Shown piece after piece: positions 42,059 through 52,400 of a stretch of 55,522 nucleotides of DNA (position 1 is the first letter of the stretch; the number at the start of each line of letters is the position of its first letter). The DNA lies in the NCBI RefSeq assembly GCF_003666245.1, contig NZ_MJLZ01000029.1, positions 1 through 55,522 of the forward strand, written 5' to 3'. Below the pieces are notes generated by a model. It saw only the letters and a list, made by a program, of their open reading frames with translations, was not told the DNA's origin and did no database searches. Source of the DNA: Brenneria alni (lineage in GTDB: Bacteria > Pseudomonadota > Gammaproteobacteria > Enterobacterales > Enterobacteriaceae). The position numbers and the translations under genes were made by a program.

Positions 42059-44431
42059 ATGGCAAGATTGCGTACCCAACTGTTGGCCCGCGCCTTACAC
42101 GCCGGGGTGCTGGGGGCTTCTTTCGGCGTAACTCTGCCGGTTGTGGCGGTGTATGCCGCCCCGGCAACACCTGTTCAGCAATATAACGTGCCGGCGGGGC
42201 CGCTTAATCAGGTTTTAAATCAGTTTGCACAACAGTCTGGTGTGTTGCTTTCTTACGATCCGGCATTGGTGGCGGGTAAAAATAGTGCAGGTTTGCAAGG
42301 GCGCTATCGTGTTGAACAGGGGTTTCAGCACATCCTTAATCGTAACGGTCTGACGGCTCAGTACAGTGAGGATGGCAGCGTAACGCTGGTACAGCAGACG
42401 GTGAATGTTCCCGTGCCGGCTTCTGCTGTCACGCCGTCCGACAATGAACAGATTGTTGTCACTGCGCCGCCCAATACTGCACTAAAACTGGATGTTCCTA
42501 TTTCAGAAACGCCACGCGCTGTCTCGGTGGTTAACGAAAAACAGATTCAGGAGCGCGGCGCTCAGAAAATCGATCAGGCATTACGTTACAGCGCCGGAAT
42601 TCTGGCTACGCCGTATGGCCCGGATAACAAGGCTGAGTGGGTAACGATTCGCGGCTTCAGCGATCAGTCCCGTTTTCAGAATGGGCTGGCCACGCTCAAC
42701 GAGGACGGTTTTTACGGTCAGCAGATTGAGCCTTTTGGCATTGAACGTATTGAGGTGTTGAAAGGCCCGGCGTCTGTGCTGTACGGACAGAATCCTCCCG
42801 GCGGTTTAGTCAACGTTATTACCAAGCGACCAACACGTCTTCCACAGGGGCAGATTGAACTGAAATACGGTTCTGACGATTACCGTCATTTAGCGGTTGA
42901 TAGCTCCGGCCCGCTGAATGACGATGGCACGATTTTGTACCGTGTGGTAGCGCTGGCGCGAGACACGTCGGGTGAGGTTGATTTTGCCAAGAGTAAGCGT
43001 TTCTACCTTGCACCCAGTATGACCTTCCTGGGAGAAGATACCGAGTTAACGATACTGGCCAGCTATATGGACACCCAGTCGGGGATGACCAACGGGTTTA
43101 AACTGCCCTACGGCACCCTGCATAACACCCCATTTGGCAAGGTTGGCTATAAAACGTCGCTTGGTGAACCGGACATTAATCACCATAACACCCGCCAGTT
43201 TAATCTTGGTTATGAGTTCACCCACCATCTGAACGACACCTGGACGTTTCATCAGAACCTGAATTATGCCTACCTGAATTTGGATCTGCGCGGGGCGTAT
43301 GTCCTGGGCATGGTCAGCGACCGTCTGGCTAACCGTGGCCTGACTTATCGTGATGGTTTTGCGCAAAACTGGTCGACGGATAACCGTATGGTGGGCGAGT
43401 GGCAATTTGGCGATATTGAGAATACCTTGCTGCTGGGATTTGATTATCGCCGTGCCAACACGCAAAGCCGTGATGGGAATTTGTACTCCTTTGGCGATCC
43501 GATAGATATCTTTAACCCGGTTTACGGCAACTATACCTCACCCACTGATAACGAGCTTTTTGATCATCGTTCAGGACGTCATCAGACGGGTTACTATATT
43601 CAAAATCAGATTAAATATAATGAGCGCCTGATCTTTCTGCTAGGGGGGCGTTACGATGTGGCGAAGTCCCGCGATCGCAATCTGACGTCAGGCGTCGATA
43701 CCCGTACAGATGATACCAAATTCACTAAAACCGCTGGCTTGATGTATCTGTTTGATAATGGCATATCACCTTATGTCAGTTATTCGGAATCTTTCCTGCC
43801 GGTTTCAGGGCGTGACGGATATGGTCGCCCCTATGTCCCAGAAGAAGGGCAGCAGACTGAAGTCGGGGTAAAATATACGCCGGAAGGCTTTAATGGCTAT
43901 GCCTCGGTGGCGTTGTTTAACCTGGAACAAAAAAACGTTCAGACCACCGATCCCGCTAATCCCAATATTACTGTTCAGGCCGGAGAAGCTCGCTCTCGCG
44001 GTGTTGAAGTCGAGTTCAGCGGTGAGGTGTATTCGGGGCTGACGTTAACGGCGAACTATACCTATAACGAGGTGGAGACAACCAAATCCGGCACGGTCGG
44101 GGAAGTGGGCAAACGTCTGCCTGGATTACCGGAGCATATTGTTTCCGGCTGGGCGACCTATGCGTTTAACGGCCCGCTGGAAGGCTTGACGATTGGCAGC
44201 GGTGTCCGGTATGTGGGAAGTTCTTACGGCGATATTGCGAATACGGCGAATATGAAAGTGCCTGCTTACACGCTGTGGGACGCAATGATCGCCTATGATT
44301 TCAGTAAAGACTGGCGGTTACAGGTTAATGCGACCAACCTGGCAAATCACGAATATGTCAGCGCCTGTAATTTCTGGTGTTATTACGGTGAGGGGCGAAA
44401 CCTGAGCGCCAGTATCAGCTATCGCTGGTAA
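42059..44431 (+). CDS. TonB-dependent siderophore receptor with signalling (STN) domain
   Basis: This is an outer-membrane transducer-type receptor of 790 residues. A signal peptide ends near residue 34. The STN domain (about 38-115, YNVPAGPLNQVLNQFAQQSGVLLSYD ... AQYSEDGSVTLV) contacts a FecR-type regulator. A TonB-box region follows (EQIVVTAP), then the plug (SETPRAVSVVNEKQIQERG ... IERIEVLKGPASVLYGQNPPGGLVNVITKRP). The 22-strand barrel runs to the final SYRW, with a terminal aromatic. The CNFWC-YYGEG segment near the end is common in hydroxamate/ferrichrome-like receptors; the ligand is not determined. AGGGG precedes the ATG. The sigma and FecR genes follow in the same orientation, the reverse of the E. 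coli fecIR-fecA order. Confidence 0.92.
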   Translation: MARLRTQLLARALHAGVLGASFGVTLPVVAVYAAPATPVQQYNVPAGPLNQVLNQFAQQSGVLLSYDPALVAGKNSAGLQGRYRVEQGFQHILNRNGLTAQYSEDGSVTLVQQTVNVPVPASAVTPSDNEQIVVTAPPNTALKLDVPISETPRAVSVVNEKQIQERGAQKIDQALRYSAGILATPYGPDNKAEWVTIRGFSDQSRFQNGLATLNEDGFYGQQIEPFGIERIEVLKGPASVLYGQNPPGGLVNVITKRPTRLPQGQIELKYGSDDYRHLAVDSSGPLNDDGTILYRVVALARDTSGEVDFAKSKRFYLAPSMTFLGEDTELTILASYMDTQSGMTNGFKLPYGTLHNTPFGKVGYKTSLGEPDINHHNTRQFNLGYEFTHHLNDTWTFHQNLNYAYLNLDLRGAYVLGMVSDRLANRGLTYRDGFAQNWSTDNRMVGEWQFGDIENTLLLGFDYRRANTQSRDGNLYSFGDPIDIFNPVYGNYTSPTDNELFDHRSGRHQTGYYIQNQIKYNERLIFLLGGRYDVAKSRDRNLTSGVDTRTDDTKFTKTAGLMYLFDNGISPYVSYSESFLPVSGRDGYGRPYVPEEGQQTEVGVKYTPEGFNGYASVALFNLEQKNVQTTDPANPNITVQAGEARSRGVEVEFSGEVYSGLTLTANYTYNEVETTKSGTVGEVGKRLPGLPEHIVSGWATYAFNGPLEGLTIGSGVRYVGSSYGDIANTANMKVPAYTLWDAMIAYDFSKDWRLQVNATNLANHEYVSACNFWCYYGEGRNLSASISYRW

Positions 44432-44450
44432 AATATTTTCCGCACGCGGT

Positions 44451-44498
44451 GAAGGAAGCGTATGGCTTCCTTCTATCAAGTGGTCTGCTTGATTTTTT
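44451..44498 (+). terminator. Terminator after the receptor gene
   Basis: A 9-bp stem, GAAGGAAGC with its complement (44451-44459/44465-44473), is followed by a 5-bp stem TCAAG/CTTGA (44476-44492) and then six T. It separates the receptor from the sigma gene. Confidence 0.65.
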
Positions 44499-44570
44499 GA
44501 TTTCTCTTCCTGTTTTAGCAGCAAACGACATAGCGGATAGTCAACACCGCGAATATTCATTGACTTTATT

Positions 44571-44595
44571 GATAGTGATAATGAAAATCATTTCA
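44571..44595. promoter_or_regulatory. Fur box (two overlapping 19-mers) before the ECF sigma gene
   Basis: GATAGTGATAATGAAAATC and, six bases on, GATAATGAAAATCATTTCA each match the 19-base Fur consensus at 15 positions. The site ends 23 bases before the sigma start, so Fur-Fe(II) should repress sigma transcription when iron is ample. Confidence 0.75.
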
Positions 44596-44618
44596 TTGCT
44601 ATGAATTGAGCTACGCCT

Positions 44619-45143
44619 GTGAATAGTTCCGCGCTCGTTTATTCAAATCAGACTGAGTCTTTAGTCGTTCAGCAGATTTATCACGATCACCACTCCTGGT
44701 TACAGGCATGGTTGCGTCGGCGTTTAGGATGTTCGCAACAAGCGGCCGATTTGGCGCAAGATACCTTTTTACGGCTTATCAGCCAGCATCAGGCTATGCA
44801 AATCCGTGAACCCCGAGCCTGGCTAACCACTGTGGCGCATGGGCTGGTGGTCAATCACTGGCGGCGTAAAGATATTGAAAACGCCTATCTGCAAGTGCTG
44901 GCCAGGCAAGACGATTCGGTTGCGCCTTCTCCCGAACAGCAAACCCTCATTATTGATGCATTAATCGAGATTGATGGCATGTTGGCAACGCTGCCCGCCA
45001 ATGTGCGTCAGGCGTTTCTATGGGTACATCTTGACGGATTAACCTACCAACAGATTGCCGAACGATTAGCGGTCTCTGAACGGATGGTAAAAAAATATAT
45101 GGCGCGGGCAATGCTGAGTTGTCTGCTCTGTCAGGATCTATGA
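44619..45143 (+). CDS. ECF sigma factor, FecI type
   Basis: The 174-residue protein has sigma region 2 (LVVQQIYHDHHSWLQAWLRRRLGCSQQAADLAQDTFLRLI) and region 4 (ALIEIDGMLATLPANVRQAFLWVHLDGLTYQQIAERLAVSERMVKKYMARAML), the size and layout of iron-starvation sigmas. The start is a GTG at 44619; no in-frame ATG is near. It should direct transcription of the receptor gene when the ligand-loaded receptor signals through the FecR-like protein encoded next, whose ATG overlaps its stop (ATGA). A Fur box stands in its promoter region. Confidence 0.92.
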   Translation: MNSSALVYSNQTESLVVQQIYHDHHSWLQAWLRRRLGCSQQAADLAQDTFLRLISQHQAMQIREPRAWLTTVAHGLVVNHWRRKDIENAYLQVLARQDDSVAPSPEQQTLIIDALIEIDGMLATLPANVRQAFLWVHLDGLTYQQIAERLAVSERMVKKYMARAMLSCLLCQDL

Positions 45144-46075
45144 TCTCCACTGTTAAATCCGCTATCTCAAAAGAGGTGCTTTATGCCGCCGCACAGTGGT
45201 ATGCCACCCTGTACGATGAAGATTGTACTGAACACGATCGGCAGCAATGGCAACAGTGGCTGCTTTGTGACGACGAACACCGTCTGGCGTGGCAACAGGT
45301 CGAACAGATCCACGCGCGTTTCCATGCGGTAGACCGCCAACTGGCCTCTTCGGTACTGAGCAACAGCGGGCAAGAACGGCGACGGATGCTCAAATTGCTG
45401 GTCATTGCCAGCCTGAGCGGGGCAATAGGCTTCGGATTACCGTGGGAAAGCTATGCCGCCGACTATCGGACGGGCACGGGCGGAACCCGTGAATTGAAGA
45501 TTGCCGATGGCATCACCGTCTGGCTGAATACTGATTCCGCGTTGAATCAACGATCCAGCGGTTCCCGAGCGCTGACGTTTCAGTTGGTCAAAGGGGAGCT
45601 GATGCTGGAAAACCGCACTGCCCAGCCGGCTGGCCTGATAACTCCACATGGGAAGATTGATGCCCCATTACCCTGTCAGATTGCTTTACGCTACACCGCT
45701 GCGCAGAGTTTCCTGTCGGTATTCAGCGGCGACGTCATGCTGCATACCGCCATCCGGGCACAGCAGGTTGTTACCGGGCAGCAGGTTGTCTTTACCCAGG
45801 ATGAGTGCAGCCTTCCCATGCCCGTTGAGAGCTTCCGCCAAAGCTGGCGCACCGGTGTGCTGGTGGCGGATAACATGCGTCTTGACCAGTTGGTTAGCGA
45901 AGTTTCCCGTTATCATAATGGCTATTTCCACGTTGATAAGCTGGCTGCGCCATTGCGCATTTCCGGGGTATTTCCGCTGCGTGAAACAGATCGCTTGCTT
46001 GATGCGTTGGTCCGAACGTTGCCGGTTAAAGTGACGAAACGCTTTTCCTGGTGGATTGATATCCGCCAACGCTAA
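45140..46075 (+). CDS. FecR-type anti-sigma/sigma regulator
   Basis: This inner-membrane regulator has 311 residues. The N-terminal cytoplasmic part fits the DUF4880/FecR N-domain that binds the sigma factor (EVLYAAAQWYATLYDEDCTEHDRQQWQQWLLCDDEHRLAWQQVEQI). A membrane segment follows at about 83-105 (LLVIASLSGAIGFGLPW), then the periplasmic FecR domain (YRTGTGGTRELKIADGITVWLNTDSAL ... GELMLE ... SFRQSWRTGVLVADNMRLDQLVSEVSRYHNGY) and a C-terminal secretin-like STN-interacting part (LRISGVFPLRETDRLLDALV). The ATG at 45140 overlaps the sigma stop; the frame is open seven codons earlier from a TTG. Confidence 0.9.
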   Translation: MISTVKSAISKEVLYAAAQWYATLYDEDCTEHDRQQWQQWLLCDDEHRLAWQQVEQIHARFHAVDRQLASSVLSNSGQERRRMLKLLVIASLSGAIGFGLPWESYAADYRTGTGGTRELKIADGITVWLNTDSALNQRSSGSRALTFQLVKGELMLENRTAQPAGLITPHGKIDAPLPCQIALRYTAAQSFLSVFSGDVMLHTAIRAQQVVTGQQVVFTQDECSLPMPVESFRQSWRTGVLVADNMRLDQLVSEVSRYHNGYFHVDKLAAPLRISGVFPLRETDRLLDALVRTLPVKVTKRFSWWIDIRQR

Positions 46076-46142
46076 AACCCGCTGGTGTTTCTGCCGTAAA
46101 ACGCGAAGAATAACGGTTTAAACAGCCGATTTAGCCTCTAAA

Positions 46143-46194
46143 CCCAATAGATTTCAACATGCGGGAAGCCGACGTGCCTGCAACTTGAAAGATG
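46143..46194. repeat. Dispersed palindromic repeat, copy A
   Basis: This 52-bp element begins CCCAATAGATTTCAACATGC and ends TTGCAACTTGAAAGATG-like, with imperfect ends in inverted orientation (TTTCAA...TTGAAA). A second copy lies at 53039-53090 on the opposite strand, with 45 of 52 bases identical. It sits between the fecR-like gene and the AI-2E-type gene. Confidence 0.8.
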
Positions 46195-46234
46195 CCGGGT
46201 TCAGCATTGGGTTTTACGTACACAGGACGTCATT

Positions 46235-47245
46235 ATGCAGTTACTGAATCTGAAACAAGCTCGGTTTTTGAGCTTTTTCTTTATTATGGGTGGTTTGTTA
46301 CTGTTGCTGCCTTTGCGCCTGTTAGCCTGCTTTATTGCCGGTTTTCTTGTTTATGAAATCGTTAACCTGCTGACGCCCTATTTTCAAAAAGTGATTAGTG
46401 GTAAACGTGCGCGCTGGATAGTGGTGGCGATCATCAGTACGCTGGTCGTCAGCTTGTTGAGCCTGCTTTTCGGTAGCCTGGTGGGGTTATTAATGCAGGA
46501 AATGAAAGACACCACGGCGTTTAACACACGCATTGCCTATATCCTCAATGATATCCAGCGGCAGATGATGCTGTATTTACCGGGATACCTGCCTGTTAGT
46601 GTAGAAGAGTTGCAGCATGAGTTTTTGCAATGGGTACAGCAACATATCGCTATCCTGCAAAACATGGGTAAAAGTTTTCTGCACGGTTTTGTCACCATGC
46701 TTATCGGTATGGTGCTGGGCGCCATTATTTCTTTATATAACGTGGAAGCTGATGAAGAAAAACCGATGCTGAAAGCGGAATTACTGCGTCGGGTGTCACT
46801 GCTGTCGGCTTCATTCCGCAATATTGTTTTTGCTCAGGTAAAAATTTCCGCCGTCAATACCGTATTGTCTGCTATTTTCATTCTCGGCGCTTTTCCTTGT
46901 TTCGGCATTCACTTGCCTTTCTCTAAAACCCTGGTTGTGTTGACGTTCGTTTTCGGCTTATTACCGGTCATCGGTAATTTGATTTCTAACACCATCGTCT
47001 TTATTTCCGCATTATCCATTTCCTTGCCGATTGCGCTGATTGCACTGATTTATCTGATGCTGATTCATAAGCTCGAATATTTTCTGAATGCGCAGATTGT
47101 CGGTACAAGAATTAAAGCGCACGCCTGGGAAATCCTGCTGGCCATGTTGGTATTTGAAGCGGCATTTGGCTTATCCGGCGTGATCGCCGCACCGATTTAT
47201 TACGCATATCTGAAGAGTGAACTTAAAGAAGCATCGCTTATTTGA
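46235..47245 (+). CDS. AI-2E-type (PerM family) membrane transporter
   Basis: The 336-residue inner-membrane protein belongs to the AI-2E/PerM family (E. coli YdiK, TqsA, PerM). Hydrophobic segments lie at about 10-45, 62-90, 150-170 and 200-325. The family's large central loop (MKDTTAFNTRIAYILNDIQRQMMLYLPGYLPVSVEELQHEF) and the C-terminal stretches LTFVFGLLPVIGNLISNTIVFISALS and RIKAHAWEILLAMLVFEAAFGLSGVIAAPIYY are present. It is probably an exporter or proton/ion-coupled carrier; members have different substrates, so none is assigned. The ATG at 46235 has weak upstream complementarity. It is convergent with the transpeptidase gene. Confidence 0.85.
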   Translation: MQLLNLKQARFLSFFFIMGGLLLLLPLRLLACFIAGFLVYEIVNLLTPYFQKVISGKRARWIVVAIISTLVVSLLSLLFGSLVGLLMQEMKDTTAFNTRIAYILNDIQRQMMLYLPGYLPVSVEELQHEFLQWVQQHIAILQNMGKSFLHGFVTMLIGMVLGAIISLYNVEADEEKPMLKAELLRRVSLLSASFRNIVFAQVKISAVNTVLSAIFILGAFPCFGIHLPFSKTLVVLTFVFGLLPVIGNLISNTIVFISALSISLPIALIALIYLMLIHKLEYFLNAQIVGTRIKAHAWEILLAMLVFEAAFGLSGVIAAPIYYAYLKSELKEASLI

Positions 47246-47255
47246 GAAAATTATA

Positions 47256-47280
47256 GGAAACCAGTTTCCATTTGGTTTCC
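47256..47280. terminator. Stem-loop between convergent genes
   Basis: GGAAACCA (47256-47263) and TGGTTTCC (47273-47280) form an 8-bp stem with a 9-base loop. It lies between the ends of two convergent genes, but no T-run follows on either strand. Confidence 0.4.
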
Positions 47281-47295
47281 CGTAATCGTGAGATA

Positions 47296-48420
47296 TTAAG
47301 AGCGATCGGTGCTGGATTCTGGTTCTATAGCACCCGTTTGTGGCGCCGTATTGTCTTGAATGGGAGCGTTTTGATTTAATTCGTCTTGCACTGAATCCTG
47401 CGCTGAATTATCTTCCGGCAGTGTTTCCGGCTCGGCAGCTTCTGGTTCAATGGGCGCAGCAACAGATTCAATCGGCGGAACCGCTGGCATGGCTTCTTCA
47501 ATCAGGCCGTTGATCTTGACCGGCATACCGGAGCGTACCTGAAGCGCCTTGTCAATATCACTCTGGTTGACGCTGGCATCAGCCACCACTTTGCCCACAC
47601 TGGCCGTGATGGTCAGTGGTGCTGGCGTATCGGAGTTAAACTCCTCTATGGTACGCGATAGCGGGTGATGGACTTCCACATAACGGGAACCATCCGGTTC
47701 TACCGTTGCTTTAATCGGTTCGTTGATAAACTGTACGCGAGTGCCGACCGGGACGTGATCGAACAGGTATTTTATGTCATCGGCCCGTAAACGAACGCAA
47801 CCGTGACTGACTCGCAGGCCGATACCAAAATTGGCGTTAGTGCCGTGAATGGCATACAGCCGACCAATATACAAGGCGTAAAGTCCCATCGGATTATCCG
47901 GGCCGGGCGGGAAAACTTTCTGTAAAGTTTCACCGCGTGCGGCATATTCTTCATGCATGGCGGCGGTCGGCGTCCAGGTCGGGCCAGCTTTTTTACGCTG
48001 CACCGAGGTGGTCCAGTTAATCGGCGTATCTTTACCTAACTCACCGATGCCGATCGGCAACACCACCACAGTTTTGCTCCCTTTCGGATAGTAATACAGG
48101 CGCATTTCCGCACTGTTGATCACAATACCTTCACGCGGCGCATCCGGCAGAATCAACTGATGAGGAATGATCATGGTGCTGCCAGGTAGTGGCAGGTAAG
48201 CATCAATTCCTGGGTTTGCTTCCATCAGGTTGCTTAACCCCATTTGATACTGAGCGGCAAAATGCTCCAACGGCAACGTGCTGTCTGCCGGGATAGTCAC
48301 TTCCAGATTTTCTCCCACCAGTCGGCTATTGGCCGCAGGCAGAGGATAGACAACGGCAAAGGCGGCCTGGCTGAATGCCGCGGCTGCCATAACTAAGGTA
48401 AGGATCGTGCGAATACTCAT
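47296..48420 (-). CDS. erfK: L,D-transpeptidase, ErfK/YbiS type, with long acidic tail
   Basis: These periplasmic enzymes attach Braun lipoprotein to peptidoglycan (ErfK, YbiS, YcfS) or crosslink it. The 374-residue protein has a signal peptide (residues 1-22, [21 protein letters not shown]). A LysM-like region follows (about 40-90), then the YkuD domain with [21 protein letters not shown] (H192, catalytic C208). It resembles E. coli ErfK (about 310 residues) through residue 305 by recollection. A Pro/Glu/Ala-rich acidic tail (about 307-374) then follows, which the E. coli enzyme lacks. The start is the ATG at 48420: the frame is open upstream to 48552, but the signal peptide is then correct. 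The transpeptidase role in Lpp anchoring is inference from the closest family member. Confidence 0.85.
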   Translation of the reverse strand: MSIRTILTLVMAAAAFSQAAFAVVYPLPAANSRLVGENLEVTIPADSTLPLEHFAAQYQMGLSNLMEANPGIDAYLPLPGSTMIIPHQLILPDAPREGIVINSAEMRLYYYPKGSKTVVVLPIGIGELGKDTPINWTTSVQRKKAGPTWTPTAAMHEEYAARGETLQKVFPPGPDNPMGLYALYIGRLYAIHGTNANFGIGLRVSHGCVRLRADDIKYLFDHVPVGTRVQFINEPIKATVEPDGSRYVEVHHPLSRTIEEFNSDTPAPLTITASVGKVVADASVNQSDIDKALQVRSGMPVKINGLIEEAMPAVPPIESVAAPIEPEAAEPETLPEDNSAQDSVQDELNQNAPIQDNTAPQTGAIEPESSTDRS

Positions 48421-48590
48421 TTTGATGTCTTTGTTGAGAGATAAATACCATACCAGCGGTAATGGATCTGGTTTGTGTCTGGTCAATATAACCGGATGCG
48501 CATTATATGTGCAGAACGACCTCTGAGGGAAATAACATGTGTAACTAATCACACTTTTTGCTCGACGTTGAACGCCCTTGCTGCCGGTAC

Positions 48591-49388
48591 TCAGTATTCC
48601 CCGTCAAGCAGTGGTTTCTTAAAGCGGCGATTAGCCAACACCGGCAGCGCCTGACGAGCATAGCTGAGGCGTTCCGGTAGGATGTCAGCGTAGAGCAAGG
48701 CTGGCACTTCCGGTGCCTGAACAACGACAACGCCTAATGGATCAACGACCATGCTGTTACCGATATTTCTCACGCCGCACTCTCCGACAGCCACCACATA
48801 AGCCGTATTTTCCAGTGCCCGCGCCCGAACCAACAGCTCCCAATGAGACTCTTTTAGCGGCCCTTTGATCCAGGCTGCGGGAAGAACCAGAACCTCCGCG
48901 CCATCCAGCGCCAGGCGTCGTGCCAATTCGGGGAAACGAACGTCATAACAGGTCATAAGACCGATTTTCATACCCGCAACGGAAACCAGCGGAGGCACTT
49001 CATCTCCGGCGACAACGTTTTCCGATTCGCGCATTGAGAAAGCATCGTACAGGTGCAGCTTTCGGTATTGGGCGATGATGACGCCGTTGCGAATAGCAAT
49101 AAGCACATTCCACACTTTTTCTGCACTATTTGGCACATGAAGGCTCATTATGGTGGTCATTTCGCTGCCTTTGCTGGCGGCAAGCACCTGAGTGACGAAG
49201 GGGCCGTCCAGCGGTTGGGCGGCGGTTAACACCAGTTTGGGATTGGTGATGTCGCGTGCCAGCACGCCTTCGGGCAGCACCAGCAAGTCGGCGCTGTTTT
49301 GCTGTGCGGCCAACATGAGTTCTGATAGGGTGGCAACGTTGTTTTGCCATGCGCGATCGACCGCGAATTGCCCCAGTGCGACTTTCAT
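48591..49388 (-). CDS. ybeM: Nitrilase-family amidase (YbeM-like, deaminated glutathione amidase type)
   Basis: This cytoplasmic carbon-nitrogen hydrolase has 265 residues. The catalytic triad of the family is present: E40 (LPEG), K110 ([10 protein letters not shown]) and C147 (TCYDVRFPE). The best resemblance I recall is E. coli YbeM/Nit1-type enzymes, which hydrolyse deaminated glutathione, a repair reaction on a glutathione side product. AAGGAG precedes the ATG at 49388. It follows nifJ on the same strand after 80 bases, so co-transcription is possible, and it is 170 bases upstream of the transpeptidase gene. Confidence 0.85.
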   Translation of the reverse strand: MKVALGQFAVDRAWQNNVATLSELMLAAQQNSADLLVLPEGVLARDITNPKLVLTAAQPLDGPFVTQVLAASKGSEMTTIMSLHVPNSAEKVWNVLIAIRNGVIIAQYRKLHLYDAFSMRESENVVAGDEVPPLVSVAGMKIGLMTCYDVRFPELARRLALDGAEVLVLPAAWIKGPLKESHWELLVRARALENTAYVVAVGECGVRNIGNSMVVDPLGVVVVQAPEVPALLYADILPERLSYARQALPVLANRRFKKPLLDGEY

Positions 49389-49468
49389 CCCTTTTCTCCT
49401 TTAACTCAAATTAGTTGGTTTATATACCCAAAATATAAGGTGACTTCCAGGTTGTCAGCTTCTCCTTA

Positions 49469-52400
49469 TTAACGATCGGGTTGGGGATTTTTCTCCGCTT
49501 TACCTGCCATCATGGTCAGAAAATCATAACGGCGGCGCAGATCCTGTTCCGCCTCTTGGTAAAGCAGCGCTGTTTCTTCCGGCATCTGGCTGTTCAGGCG
49601 GCGGAAGCGCTGTTCTTTCAACAGGGTTTCGCTCAGGCTGCTTGATGGCGGGCGGGAGTCCGTCACCAGCGCTGCCTTGCCTTCTTCAGTGCGACGCGGA
49701 TCGAAACGGTAGAGCGGCCAGAAGCCGGTGGCGGTCAACTGGCGCATCTGATCGTGGCTGAATGCCAGATCGTATCCGTGTTCTTCACAAGGGCTGTAAG
49801 CAATAATCAGCGACGGGCCCGGCCAGGCTTCCGCTTCCTGAATGGCTTTCACTGTCTGATTCAATTGCGCGCCCAGCGATATCTGCGCCACATAAACGTG
49901 GCCGTACATCATCACGTTGATACCCAGATCCTTACGCGCCTTGCGCTTGCCTTTTTCGCCGAATTTGGTCACCGCGCCCAGTGGGGTGGCTTTCGACTGC
50001 TGCCCGCCGGTATTGGAGTAGCACTGGGTATCCAGCACCAGCACATTGACGTTTTCGCTCAGGCTCATCACGTGATCCAGACCGCCGTAGCCAATGTCGT
50101 AAGCCCAGCCATCTCCGCCAATCAGCCAGATAGACTTATCCACCAGATGATCGGCGGCGGCGGCCAGCGCTCTGGCCTTATCACTGTTGAGATCGGCCAG
50201 CAGCATTCGTAGTTGTTCAATCTGTTGACGGCGCAGTTCCGGGGCAATCGCCTCTTCCTGCAACGCCGCTACTAAATCTACCGGTAACTGCGGCGCAAGC
50301 TCATGCAGTAAACGCAGGACGCGCTGACGATGTTGGTCGACGCTCAGGCGGAAACCCAGTCCAAACTCGGCGTTATCCTCGAACAGGGAGTTGGCCCAGG
50401 CCGGCCCGCGTCCGTTGGCGTCGGTAGTCCACGGCGTGGTGGGCAGGTTGCCGCCATAAATGGATGAACAGCCGGTGGCATTGGCCACCAGCAGGCGATC
50501 GCCGTAAAGCTGCGTCAGCAGTTTGATATACGGTGTTTCGCCGCAACCGGAACAGGCGCCGGAATATTCAAACAACGGTGAAATCAACTGCGAGGTGCGG
50601 ATATCGATACGTTCCAGCGTGGATCGGTCGATTTCCGGCAGTTGCAGGAAGAATTCAAAGTTCTCTTTTTCGACGTTCAGATTATCCAGACGCGATGCCA
50701 TGTTGATGGCTTTGATTTCTGGATTCTGGCGGTCTTTCGCCGGACAGACTTCCACGCACAGGTTACAGCCGGTGCAGTCTTCCGGCGCGACCTGCAAAAC
50801 GTATTTCTGACCGCGCATATCGCGGGCTTTGACATCCAGCGATTGCAGTGACGACGGCGCGCTTGCCATTGATTCGCCCGGCACCACTTTGGCGCGGATG
50901 GCTGAGTGCGGGCAGGCTGCGACGCAGTGATTACACTGGGTACACAATTGTGGCTGCCACAGCGGGATGGCTTCCGCGATATTACGCTTTTCCCAGCGGG
51001 TGGTGCCGGTCGGCCAGGTGCCGTCGGGCGGCAGGGCGGAAACCGGCAGCGTATCGCCCAATCCGGCCAGCATGGTGGCCGTCACGGTTTTCACAAAGTC
51101 GGGGGCGGCATCGGAAACTATCGGCGGGCGCTGGGGGCTTTGCGGATTAACAACCTCCAGCGGCACGGCGGCCAGTGCTTCCAGCGTGGCGCTCAACGCC
51201 TGCCAGTTGCGTTCAATTAGCTCCTGGCCTTTGTTGCCATAGCTTTTGGCGATTGCCGTACGTAGTTTTTCAACCGCCATTTCACCCGGCAGGATCTGCG
51301 ACAGGTGGAAGAAGGCCATCTGCATCACGGTATTAATACGGGCGCCCAACTGACATTCTCGGGCAATTTTGGCCGCGTTAATGCAGTACACCTGCGCCTG
51401 GCGCTGGTTCAAGCCAGCCTGAACTTCCTGCGGCAGACGGTGCCATACATCATCACTGGTGTAAGGGGCGTTAATCAGGAACACGCCGCCGGGTTTCAGC
51501 CGCTCCACCATGCTGTACTTGTCGATGAACTGCCACTGGTGACAGGCAAGAAAATCCGCCTGATCGATAAGATAAGCGGAATTGATGGGATACGGGCCGA
51601 CGCGCATATGAGATACGGTCAGGCTGCCGGCCTTTTTGGAGTCATAGACAAAATAACCCTGCACGAACATCGGGGTGGTGTCGCCGACGATTTTAATCGA
51701 GTTTTTGGTAGCGGATACCGTACCGTCACTGCCCAGCCCATAGAATAGCGCCTCCAGAGAAGCATGAGCGGGAAAATGCTGGGTAGGTAGCGGCAGTGAC
51801 AGGTTAGTCACGTCATCGTAGATACCCACTGTGAAGCGCGGTCGCGGGTTGGCGAGCGCCAACTCATTAAAAATAGCCTGCACACACTGCGGGGTGAATT
51901 CTTTAGATGACAAACCGTACCGCCCGCCGATCACTCGTGGCATCTGTGAGCGTTCACCCGTGGAAAACGCCTCAGCCAGGGAGGTCATCACATCCAGATA
52001 CAGCGGCTCTGCGACCGCGCCCGGCTCTTTGGTGCGATCCAGTACGGCAATGCTTTTCGCCGTTTGTGGCATCTCCGATAGCAGATGACTGGCGGAGAAC
52101 GGACGATACAGGCGGACCTTGACCACCCCTACTTTTTCACCGTGTGTCAGCAGCGTATCGATCACTTCTTCACAGGTGCCGACACCGGAACCCATCAGGA
52201 CGATAACCTGGGTGGCCTCGGGATGGCCGTAATACTCAAATGGCCGGTAACGGCGGCCAGTGATTTCGGCAAAGTCATCCATAGCCTGTTCAACGTGCCG
52301 ACAGGCAGCGTTATACCAGGGGTTGGTCGCTTCACGCGCCTGGAAGAAAGTGTCGGGGTTGGAGGCAGTGCCGCGGATCACCGGTCGTTCAGGAGTAAGC

